DNA from: an uncultured Pseudomonadota bacterium
GTDB taxonomy: Bacteria; Pseudomonadota; Alphaproteobacteria; Rs-D84
DNA length: 12,984 nucleotides
Assembly (NCBI GenBank): GCA_947306185.1
Contig: CAMZFU010000031.1
Coordinates: 1 to 12,984, forward strand
Direction: 5' to 3'
A model generated the notes under the pieces. It was not told where the DNA came from. It was given only the letters and a program-made list of their open reading frames with translations, and did no database searches. Numbering within the stretch: the first letter of the stretch is position 1; each line of letters begins with the position of its first letter. The translations under genes and the position numbers were made by a program. This document shows positions 1 through 5,319 of this stretch, one piece after another.

Positions 1-332
1 GTAGCTTTCATTTTTTCAGCTTCATCTTTTGCAACTGCTTCTTTCACGGCCTTTGGTGCAGATTCAACCAATGCTTTGGCTTCACCCAATCCCAAACCTG
101 TGATATCTTTCACTGCCTTGATAACGGCCAATTTGTTTGCACCAACATCTGTCAGGACAACATCAAATTCGGTCTTTTCTTCGGCGGCCGCACCGGCGGC
201 TGGACCAGCAGCAACTGCAACCGCAGCAGCAGCGCTAACGCCCCATGTTTCTTCTAATGCCTTGGACAATTCAACAGCTTCCAAGACCGTAAGTTTTGAC
301 AATTCTTCAACTAATTTTTGAATGTCTGCCAT
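1..332 (-). CDS. rplL: 50S ribosomal protein L7/L12, 3' end missing
   Basis: L7/L12 forms the flexible stalk of the large ribosomal subunit and recruits translation GTPases. The visible 110 codons read MADIQKLVEELSKLTVLEAV, then an Ala-rich hinge (residues about 30-50), then the C-terminal globular domain with the family motif GLGLGEAKALVESAPKAVKE. The family is usually about 125 residues, so roughly 15 C-terminal residues lie beyond the left edge. The start is the ATG at 330-332, with AGGAGC at 338-343 five bases upstream. It lies 44 bases after rplJ, as expected for the L10-L7/L12 pair, which bind as a pentameric or heptameric stalk complex. rpoB would be expected next, outside the window. 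Confidence 0.97.
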   Translation of the reverse strand, partial: MADIQKLVEELSKLTVLEAVELSKALEETWGVSAAAAVAVAAGPAAGAAAEEKTEFDVVLTDVGANKLAVIKAVKDITGLGLGEAKALVESAPKAVKEAVAKDEAEKMKA

Positions 333-376
333 TTTTTGCTCCTATTTATTTTACTGGAAAGTTATATTCCAATAAT

Positions 377-856
377 TTATTGATTCTTTTTTCCATACTC
401 TGCAGAAACGCGTGCAAGGCGTGAACCTGGTTCGACCAAGATACGCGCGATTGTACCACGGATTTCCAACAGTGAAGGAAGCTTGGATAATTGCAAAACG
501 CCGTCCTTGCTCAAGACATCTGCATCCATTTTACCACCGATAATGTTCAAATTTGCGTGTTCATCAGCAAATTTGGCCAAAACTTTGGTGACCGCCAATG
601 CGTCTGTTGCAACCGCAACCGCCGTTGGACGTTTCATCATATCGGATACCTCTTCGAAATTAGTATCTTTCAATGCCAATTTCATCAAACGGTTTTTGAC
701 AACCTTGAAAACCGAAACAACTGGACGTAATTCATTACGCAATGTTTCGAATTCTTTCACTGTCAAACCATTGTTTTCAACAACGAAAACGCCGTTTGCT
801 TCTTGAAGAGACGACTGCAACGCTGAAATCAAAGTTGACTTTTCTTCGCGTTTCAT
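377..856 (-). CDS. rplJ: 50S ribosomal protein L10
   Basis: L10 is the base of the ribosomal stalk. It binds 23S rRNA and carries the L7/L12 dimers on its C-terminal helix. The 159-residue product starts MKREEKSTLISALQSSLQEA and contains the family's N-terminal rRNA-binding domain, including the KVVKNRLMKLAL segment near residue 55 and GGKMDADVL near residue 107. The length is normal for the family (about 165). The start ATG at 854-856 has AAGGG (864-868) seven bases upstream. L10 with L7/L12 normally represses its own translation by binding the mRNA leader, and a 205-base structured spacer does precede this gene. Confidence 0.97.
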   Translation of the reverse strand: MKREEKSTLISALQSSLQEANGVFVVENNGLTVKEFETLRNELRPVVSVFKVVKNRLMKLALKDTNFEEVSDMMKRPTAVAVATDALAVTKVLAKFADEHANLNIIGGKMDADVLSKDGVLQLSKLPSLLEIRGTIARILVEPGSRLARVSAEYGKKNQ

Positions 857-1061
857 CTTTTTACCCTTACTTCTGATTTATGCAACATAATTACATAAAC
901 CCTTTCTTGTTAAACTTTCCATCCGGTTTTACCCGGGATGGGACCATTTCCTGTCCCAAAGAATTGTCTTTGTCTATGATGGAAATTAAGCGTTTCCGCA
1001 CCATCAGTCACGGACAGAAATCTTGTTTGTGGTTTATGACACGCGCCATAAACCACTTTTA
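857..1061 (-). promoter_or_regulatory. candidate L10 leader (autoregulatory mRNA region)
   Basis: This is a 205-base non-coding spacer between rplA and rplJ. On the transcribed strand it can form a GGGAC/GTCCC hairpin (953-957 with 940-944) and an overlapping CCAT-CCGG/CCGG-ATGG hairpin (941-933 with 926-919), so the two compete for the same bases. In many bacteria the L10-L7/L12 complex binds a leader with a kink-turn at exactly this place. Position, length and foldability support that role, but I could not match the exact consensus. Confidence 0.5.
1029..1056 (-). other. perfect 10-bp hairpin just after rplA
   Basis: GTGGTTTATG at 1029-1038 and CATAAACCAC at 1047-1056 form a perfect 10-bp inverted repeat with an 8-base loop, six bases past the rplA stop. 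In the direction of the ribosomal operon it is followed by AAACAAGA rather than a U-tract, so it is not a canonical terminator there. It may stabilise the rplKA message, mark a processing site or form the first stem of the L10 leader. On the plus strand it is followed by TTTTATTATTTT and would look like a terminator for antisense transcription. Confidence 0.55.
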
Positions 1062-1736
1062 TTATTTTGCATCGATATGCAGACCCGGACCTTGGGTTGT
1101 TGCGACCGCAATCCCCAAGATATATTGCCCCTTGCATGACGCAGGTTTGACCTTTTTCAACTGTTCGATTAATGCGTTTGCATTTTCGACCAATTTTTCC
1201 GTTGGGAATGACAATTTACCAATACCCGCGTGGATAATACCGTTCTTTTCAGCACGATATTCAATTTGACCCGCCTTGGCATTTGCAACCGCCGCCGCAA
1301 CATCGTTTGTAACGGTACCCAATTTTGGATTTGGCATCAAACCCTTTGGCCCCAAAACACGTGCGACTTTGGACATCTTTGGCATCATTTCCGGTGTTGC
1401 GATAACACGGTCAAAGTCGATTTGACCCGCGGCGACTTTTTCAATCAAGTCTTCTCCACCAACGACATCAGCGCCGGCCTTTTTGGCTTCTTCTTGTTTG
1501 TCATTTGTAAATACCGCAACGCGAACCTTTTTACCAGTACCATTTGGCAAAGACAACATTCCACGAATATTCTGATCTGCCTTGGTAACATCTACAGAAA
1601 GACGAACCGCAATTTCCAACGTTTCATCAAACTTTTTAGAACTGTATGGACGCAATGCTTCAATTGCATCGGCAAAAGAATAAGTTTTTGCGCGATCCAA
1701 ATCAGCCCATGTTTTTTGTCTTTTAGTAATTCTCAT
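1062..1736 (-). CDS. rplA: 50S ribosomal protein L1
   Basis: L1 forms the mobile L1 stalk that helps release E-site tRNA, and in many bacteria it represses its own operon by binding the rplK leader. The 224-residue product is close to the family norm (about 230). It shows the L1 signature region VARVLGPKGLMPNPKLGTVT near residues 126-145 and the C-terminal segment with GPGLHID. The ATG at 1734-1736 lies three bases after the rplK stop, and its GGAGG (1745-1749) sits inside the last codons of rplK. The two genes are therefore tightly coupled. Confidence 0.97.
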   Translation of the reverse strand: MRITKRQKTWADLDRAKTYSFADAIEALRPYSSKKFDETLEIAVRLSVDVTKADQNIRGMLSLPNGTGKKVRVAVFTNDKQEEAKKAGADVVGGEDLIEKVAAGQIDFDRVIATPEMMPKMSKVARVLGPKGLMPNPKLGTVTNDVAAAVANAKAGQIEYRAEKNGIIHAGIGKLSFPTEKLVENANALIEQLKKVKPASCKGQYILGIAVATTQGPGLHIDAK

Positions 1737-1739
1737 GGC

Positions 1740-2171
1740 TTATTCCTCCACCTTTACGCCCATTGAACGGCATTGACCTGCAACGATATTCATCGCAGAT
1801 TCAATGGTAGAGCAATTCAAGTCTGGCATTTTACTTTCGGCAATTTCTTTGATTTGCGCCTTGGTTATTGTACCGACAAAATCACGTCCTGGTTTATGAG
1901 AACCGATTTTCAATTTCAACGCCTTTTTAATATAGTAAGAAACAGGCGGCAATTTCATAATAAATTCGAAACTGCGGTCTGTATAAACCGTGATAATGCA
2001 CGGAATTGGCATACCTGGTTCTTTGTCAGACGTTTTGTCGTTAAACTGTTTGCAGAATTCGGCGATATTCACACCGGCCGCACCCAATGCAGGCCCAATC
2101 GGAGGTGCAGGATTCGCCTGTTTTGCGGGGACAACAAGCTTCACTATCCCCTTAAGTTCTTTTTTTGCCAT
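1740..2171 (-). CDS. rplK: 50S ribosomal protein L11
   Basis: L11 binds the GTPase-associated centre of 23S rRNA together with the L10 stalk. The 143-residue product has the usual length. It shows the conserved N-terminal loop PAKQANPAPPIGPALGAAGV and the C-terminal RNA-binding segment with MNIVAGQCRSMGVKVEE. The start ATG at 2169-2171 has AAGGA (2179-2183) seven bases upstream. It follows nusG after a 100-base spacer containing a hairpin, and is followed by rplA three bases after its stop. Confidence 0.97.
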   Translation of the reverse strand: MAKKELKGIVKLVVPAKQANPAPPIGPALGAAGVNIAEFCKQFNDKTSDKEPGMPIPCIITVYTDRSFEFIMKLPPVSYYIKKALKLKIGSHKPGRDFVGTITKAQIKEIAESKMPDLNCSTIESAMNIVAGQCRSMGVKVEE

Positions 2172-2271
2172 TTTCTAATCCTTTTATTTTGTTTTTTGGA
2201 TTCGTGGTGCGATGTGGCGCATCTACCACGGTTTGTTGCATGCCTTGCACATGCCCGCTGGTTTTACCCAG
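2172..2271 (-). promoter_or_regulatory. nusG-rplK spacer with stem-loop, possible L1 operator
   Basis: The non-coding spacer upstream of rplK contains a two-tier hairpin on the transcribed strand. The outer stem CGTGGT/ACCACG pairs 2230-2225 with 2208-2203, and the inner stem GATG/CATC pairs 2223-2220 with 2214-2211. In E. coli L1 represses rplK-rplA by binding a structure in the rplK leader, so this is the natural place for such a site. The L1-binding consensus itself was not verified, so the regulatory role is inference. Confidence 0.4.
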
Positions 2272-2805
2272 TTAAACTCTTTCGACCTGTTCAAATTCCA
2301 AATCAACACTTGTTTCACGACCAAATACCAAAATCGTAACGGTCATTTTCTGTTTTACATTATCAACTTCGGATACGACACCGTTAAAGTTCGCAAACGG
2401 CCCATCAATAACATGAACCTCTTGGCCAACTTCATATACCATATCATCTGGAACTGTGCTGCCCTCTTCTACCTGTTTCAACAGGCGGCGCGCCTCTTCT
2501 TCGCTAACCGCAACGGGTTTTTGGCGTGCACCAAGGAACATTACAACCTGGGGCATCAATTTTACCAATGAAAATGTTTCATTATTCATAACCATTTGTA
2601 CAACGATGTAACCAGGGAAAAATTTCTTTTCTGTTTTGACACGTTTGCCGGCCTTAATCTCGGTAACTTCACGCGTTGGAACCAATATTTCACCGAAATA
2701 CGCATTTAAACGACGTTTATCAATTTGTTCGCGTAAATTGCGGGCAACTTTGTCTTCGCAACCCGTATGAACATTAACAACGAACCATTGCATTTTTTCT
2801 TCCAT
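2272..2805 (-). CDS. nusG: transcription termination/antitermination protein NusG
   Basis: NusG binds RNA polymerase, suppresses pausing and links the polymerase to Rho or to the leading ribosome. The 177-residue product has an NGN domain (about residues 6-110, with WFVVNVHTG and the FFPGYIVVQM strand at 62-71) and a C-terminal KOW domain (about 127-160, VHVIDGPFANFNGVVSEVD). The length matches the family. The start at 2803-2805 has AGGGGA (2812-2817) six bases upstream. A second in-frame ATG at 2791-2793 (MQWFVV) is an alternative preceded by GGAAG. It lies between secE and rplK, the standard order. Confidence 0.97.
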   Translation of the reverse strand: MEEKMQWFVVNVHTGCEDKVARNLREQIDKRRLNAYFGEILVPTREVTEIKAGKRVKTEKKFFPGYIVVQMVMNNETFSLVKLMPQVVMFLGARQKPVAVSEEEARRLLKQVEEGSTVPDDMVYEVGQEVHVIDGPFANFNGVVSEVDNVKQKMTVTILVFGRETSVDLEFEQVERV

Positions 2806-2828
2806 TTATATTCCCCTTGGCAAACGCA

Positions 2829-3008
2829 TTAGAAAATCCAACCCACAAGTGCATTTAATATGCTGTCAATCACAAAGAAAAACAGTGCCGCGATACCAGA
2901 AAACACCAAAATCATTATGGTTGCACGCACAACTTCTGACCGGGTTGGCCATACAATCTTGAACCATTCACTGCGGACGCCGCGCATAAAATCCAGTATT
3001 TTTTTCAT
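2829..3008 (-). CDS. secE: preprotein translocase subunit SecE
   Basis: SecE clamps SecY in the inner-membrane SecYEG protein-conducting channel. Translation of 3008 down to 2829 gives 59 residues beginning MKKILDFMRGVRSEWFKIVW. The amphipathic helix carries the family hallmark WPTRSEV (residues 20-26), followed by one hydrophobic membrane helix (about 31-58). This is the short, single-span SecE typical of most bacteria. An in-frame TAA shortly upstream fixes the N-terminus at the ATG 3006-3008. The ribosome-binding site is weak (AAAGGT, rather far upstream). It sits between tRNA-Trp and nusG, as in many bacterial genomes. Confidence 0.95.
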   Translation of the reverse strand: MKKILDFMRGVRSEWFKIVWPTRSEVVRATIMILVFSGIAALFFFVIDSILNALVGWIF

Positions 3009-3061
3009 AAACGCACCAATTTACCTTTGTTATCATAACCGGCCGCATTCACCACGAAATG

Positions 3062-3135
3062 TGGCAGGGGCAGAAGGAATCGAACCCTCATCCGCGGTTT
3101 TGGAGACCGATGTTCTACCATTGAACCATGCCCCT
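3062..3135 (-). tRNA. tRNA-Trp (CCA anticodon)
   Basis: Read on the minus strand, the 74-base sequence begins AGGGGCA and ends TGCCCCT-G-CCA, giving a perfect 7-bp acceptor stem and an encoded CCA tail. The D-arm is GTTC-AATGGTA-GAAC, the anticodon loop is CTCCAAA with anticodon CCA, and the T-arm is GAGGG-TTCGATT-CCTTC. The anticodon stem has one mismatch at its outer pair (T with C). It is probably the first gene of the secE-nusG-rplKAJL transcript, and a tRNA-Trp in front of secE is a common bacterial arrangement. Confidence 0.97.
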
Positions 3136-3191
3136 TTGGAACCCTAGGAAAATCGCACCTTTGGCCCGAACGCATTCCGATATTCTGCGAT

Positions 3192-3219
3192 AGGTTAGCA
3201 CACTTCTACAGAAAATCAA
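3192..3219 (-). promoter_or_regulatory. second candidate promoter for the tRNA-Trp/ribosomal operon
   Basis: On the minus strand TTGATT (3214-3219) and TAACCT (3192-3197) are separated by 16 bases, downstream of the stronger promoter at 3228-3256. The -10 box is a fair match only, so this may be a tandem promoter or chance. Confidence 0.3.
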
Positions 3220-3227
3220 GCGCAAAT

Positions 3228-3256
3228 ATTATAATTTTTTTAATAAATTAAGGCAA
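3228..3256 (-). promoter_or_regulatory. main sigma70-type promoter of the tRNA-Trp/ribosomal operon
   Basis: On the minus strand there is a perfect TATAAT (3228-3233) and a TTGCCT -35 box (3251-3256) with an ideal 17-base AT-rich spacer. The predicted start near 3221 is about 85 bases before the mature tRNA end. No other promoter of this quality is visible before the operon. Confidence 0.75.
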
Positions 3257-3331
3257 GTGTTTTTTTGTGGTAAGTGTTAGTGGTTGGTGGGAATGACGAA
3301 CATCCGCAAAACATAAGTCAGTTTTTTTAAC

Positions 3332-3361
3332 TTGACCAAATCACGACATATTTTGTACAGT
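3332..3361 (+). promoter_or_regulatory. candidate promoter of the structured RNA / secreted-protein locus
   Basis: TTGACC (3332-3337) and TACAGT (3356-3361) are separated by 18 bases. The predicted transcription start is near 3368, exactly where the stretch of foldable sequence begins. It is divergent from the ribosomal operon promoter about 75 bases away. Confidence 0.5.
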
Positions 3362-3367
3362 TACAAG

Positions 3368-3567
3368 CGAACCAGATGGGAATTTGGTTCGGGGCTGTCA
3401 CAAGCCCAAATCAGCTGGTGCAAAACATCATATTTCCGTGTGTTTTGCATCGTTATTAGCCCCCGAAATGTCGGGGTGCCTGTGGTGTATATATAAAGGC
3501 CACGGGAATCATGCTGATTTGATTTGTGAACACCCCGACCGCCAGTTTCCGTTGGCGGTTTGTTTTT
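3368..3567 (+). ncRNA. candidate structured RNA of about 200 nt (stand-alone or leader)
   Basis: No convincing gene covers this stretch, but it is rich in pairing. A long interrupted stem joins 3389-3415 to 3513-3538. Its parts are TCGGGG/CCCCGA, TG/CA, TCACAA/TTGTGA and CAAATCAGC/GCTGATTTG, 23 pairs in all with small bulges. Inside it are two exclusive options. One is ATTTCCGTG/CACGGGAAT (3432-3440 with 3501-3509), leaving a lopsided 16/3 bubble. The other is two hairpins, TGCAAAACA/TGTTTTGCA (3419-3449) and CCTGTGG/CCACGGG (3479-3506). CCCCGA/TCGGGG (3461-3476) fits both. A promoter precedes it and an intrinsic terminator follows directly. The long closing stem plus bubble recalls 6S RNA, but I do not recognise the family. 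It could also be an attenuator leader of the next gene. Confidence 0.55.
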
Positions 3568-3570
3568 ATT
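3538..3570 (+). terminator. intrinsic terminator of the structured RNA
   Basis: ACCGCCA (3538-3544) pairs with TGGCGGT (3553-3559) across an 8-base loop, followed by TTGTTTTTATT. It begins on the last base of the long closing stem and ends 30 bases before the next start codon. It therefore either ends a free RNA or makes expression of the next gene depend on read-through. Confidence 0.75.
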
Positions 3571-3599
3571 CCAGTGGTTAGTGAGAAAGGAAGGGGGAA

Positions 3600-4547
3600 A
3601 TGAAAAAAATATTACTGATTATCGGTATTGTTATATGTTCTGGCGCATTTGCCGTGGGCGATAAAACCATCACATCAAAAAACTATGTTGATACCCAACT
3701 TGCAACGAAACAGGATACAATCCCGGCGGTTGACACAAATACGGTATTAACGCATACGGGTGTAAACGGTAATATCGGCGAAAAGGCAATATATGATTCC
3801 AATGAAAGTTATGAATCCCAACAAACGGCATTAATGACGGCCGGTGACGCAAACGCGGGAATAAACAATGCATTGGAAAACGAATTTGTGTGTGTTGATG
3901 CTGATACGGACGGCACGTGTTTAATTTGGGAAATCAGACCTGCAAGATTATCACAATTACCAGATACATATACACAATTGGAATATTTGGAAAGTAACGG
4001 GACGCAGTATATAGATACAGGGGTTATTCCAACAAATACAACGGGGGTAAAGATAAAATACAATAAATATGTATCTGGTGATCAGGTTGTTGTTGGGGTT
4101 GATACCGAACCAGGCAGATTTTATATAAACCCGGCACAAAATCTTTTCCTTCCATTTAACGAAGGGTGGAGTGAAGTTGGCAGTTCTGGTCCGACCGTTC
4201 TTAATACCGATTATGAAGTAAGCATGAACTATATGAATAACAGAAAACGTTATGTCAATGGAATTGAAAAACAAAACATAACCCATACATTGGGCCAATC
4301 AAAAAAAATGTTTCTTTTTGCTGCAAATTACAATGGTAACGGTGCAAATTGGAAATTTAGTGGCAAAGTATATTACTTAAAGATAACCAATGGTTCACAA
4401 ATTACACATGATTTTATCCCGGCACGGCGCAACAGTGACGGGAAATTGGGTATGTATGATTTGGTTTCTAATACATTCTTTACAAATCAGGGTTCGGGAA
4501 CATTCGTCGCTGGACCGGTTGCAAGTTATATTCCCCAAGGTCAATAA
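3600..4547 (+). CDS. secreted protein with C-terminal concanavalin/LamG-like domain, function unknown
   Basis: The 315-residue product begins with a Sec signal peptide (MKKILLIIGIVICSGAFA, likely cleaved after A18). Residues 24-38 contain TSKNYVDTQLATKQ, a motif resembling the YVDxxLATK trimer segments of phage tail fibres. A middle segment ends in a possible disulfide pair, C98 and C107. From about residue 119 to 308 the sequence TQLEYLESNGTQYIDTGV and the late FIPARRNSDGKLGMYD are typical of concanavalin A/LamG-like jelly-roll modules of gut bacteria. The start has a strong AGGAAGGGGG ribosome-binding site. A terminator lies between it and the upstream promoter. The type IV secretion genes follow on the same strand after a spacer with its own promoter. 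A surface or exported ligand-binding role is possible but not shown. Confidence 0.85.
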   Translation: MKKILLIIGIVICSGAFAVGDKTITSKNYVDTQLATKQDTIPAVDTNTVLTHTGVNGNIGEKAIYDSNESYESQQTALMTAGDANAGINNALENEFVCVDADTDGTCLIWEIRPARLSQLPDTYTQLEYLESNGTQYIDTGVIPTNTTGVKIKYNKYVSGDQVVVGVDTEPGRFYINPAQNLFLPFNEGWSEVGSSGPTVLNTDYEVSMNYMNNRKRYVNGIEKQNITHTLGQSKKMFLFAANYNGNGANWKFSGKVYYLKITNGSQITHDFIPARRNSDGKLGMYDLVSNTFFTNQGSGTFVAGPVASYIPQGQ

Positions 4548-4574
4548 AAAAATGTTTTTGGTGCCAAAAAACAC

Positions 4575-4604
4575 TTGCATTGGGGGCTGACTTTTTTCTA
4601 CAAT
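4575..4604 (+). promoter_or_regulatory. candidate promoter of the virB8-virB9-virB10 operon
   Basis: TTGCAT (4575-4580) and TACAAT (4599-4604) are spaced by 18 bases and lie 28 bases before the GTG start of virB8. Just upstream, GTTTTTGG/CCAAAAAAC (4554-4572) is an inverted repeat with almost no loop. It might partly separate this operon from the gene before it. Confidence 0.45.
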
Positions 4605-4631
4605 CACCATAAGTACAGGGAGAATTATATC

Positions 4632-5291
4632 GTGCAACGTCGCATAGAACCGCCAATTTTGCTATCCAGATTGCTTATGTTCGTGTTCGCTGGAACTGTT
4701 GTAGTATTGTTTGTGTTGTTTATGACACTGGGGAAAATGTTTCCCCTTAATCGTCCAGAGGTGTTTTTTATAACAACACGCCCTGCGAATTCTGCAATTA
4801 TTCAAATTTCTGAAATGCCTGCTAGCAAAGAAAATATGGAAGTTTACAAGCGCGCATTTGTTATGGAATATGTTCGCGCCCGCAACGAAGTTGAACGGAA
4901 TGTTGCATTTATGCGTCAAAAATGGGGTAACGCCGATGGTGGAATTATCGCTGCATGGTCAACGCCTGGGGTTTATCAGAACTTTACGAAGACCGCGATG
5001 GTTAATGCAATAAAGAGTGAAATTCCAGATTTTGACTTTAAATGCCCGGTAGATATAATTGGTACACCGCGCGCATTTCGTGAAAATCAATATACTGTAA
5101 AAATGCGCTATTATTGTGCAGATAGTAATGGACAAACCGATGTAAAAGATTATACAATTCGTGTTGTATTAACGGTTAGTGATAATGCACAGATAACATG
5201 GACAGAACGGTTAGATAACCCATTAGGGCTGAAAGTGTCCGATTATACGGTCGAAGGTGGCGCTGATCCATTGGATACCGTGTACAAATAG
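4632..5291 (+). CDS. virB8: VirB8-family type IV secretion inner-membrane protein
   Basis: VirB8 is a bitopic inner-membrane protein whose NTF2-like periplasmic domain links the inner-membrane complex to the core channel. From the chosen start the product has 219 residues. It has a short cytoplasmic tail, one membrane helix (about 15-36) and a periplasmic domain. The domain contains AFVMEYVRARNEV (75-87) and the VirB8 hallmark NPLG (196-199) before VSDYTVE. C138 and C162 could form a disulfide. The start is GTG 4632, supported by AGGGAG (4617-4622) nine bases upstream; an in-frame ATG at 4575 would add 19 unlikely residues and lacks a good site. The Dot/Icm homologue DotI has the same fold, but the NPLG motif favours VirB8. 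virB9 follows after 28 bases. Confidence 0.8.
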   Translation: MQRRIEPPILLSRLLMFVFAGTVVVLFVLFMTLGKMFPLNRPEVFFITTRPANSAIIQISEMPASKENMEVYKRAFVMEYVRARNEVERNVAFMRQKWGNADGGIIAAWSTPGVYQNFTKTAMVNAIKSEIPDFDFKCPVDIIGTPRAFRENQYTVKMRYYCADSNGQTDVKDYTIRVVLTVSDNAQITWTERLDNPLGLKVSDYTVEGGADPLDTVYK

Positions 5292-5319
5292 AGACCGATT
5301 TTTATAAAGGAAAGGAAAG

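Noticed and set aside
2860..3147. Plus-strand open frame of 95 codons containing GAEGIEPSSAVLETDVLPLN
   Set aside because: It is the antisense of tRNA-Trp and secE, a well-known type of false protein. It has no ribosome-binding site.
3368..3567. Identification as tmRNA, SRP RNA or RNase P RNA
   Set aside because: There is no tRNA-like acceptor, no SRP tetraloop motif region and the size is too small for RNase P. A 6S relationship remains open but is not claimed.
3384..3581. Plus-strand open frame of 65 codons over the structured RNA
   Set aside because: It starts at a TTG without a ribosome-binding site, overlaps the terminator hairpin and shows no protein-like pattern.
4554..4572. GTTTTTGG/CCAAAAAAC as a plus-strand terminator
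   Set aside because: The stem is AT-rich with almost no loop and no T-tract follows on the plus strand. On the minus strand a T-run does follow, but no minus-strand gene ends there.
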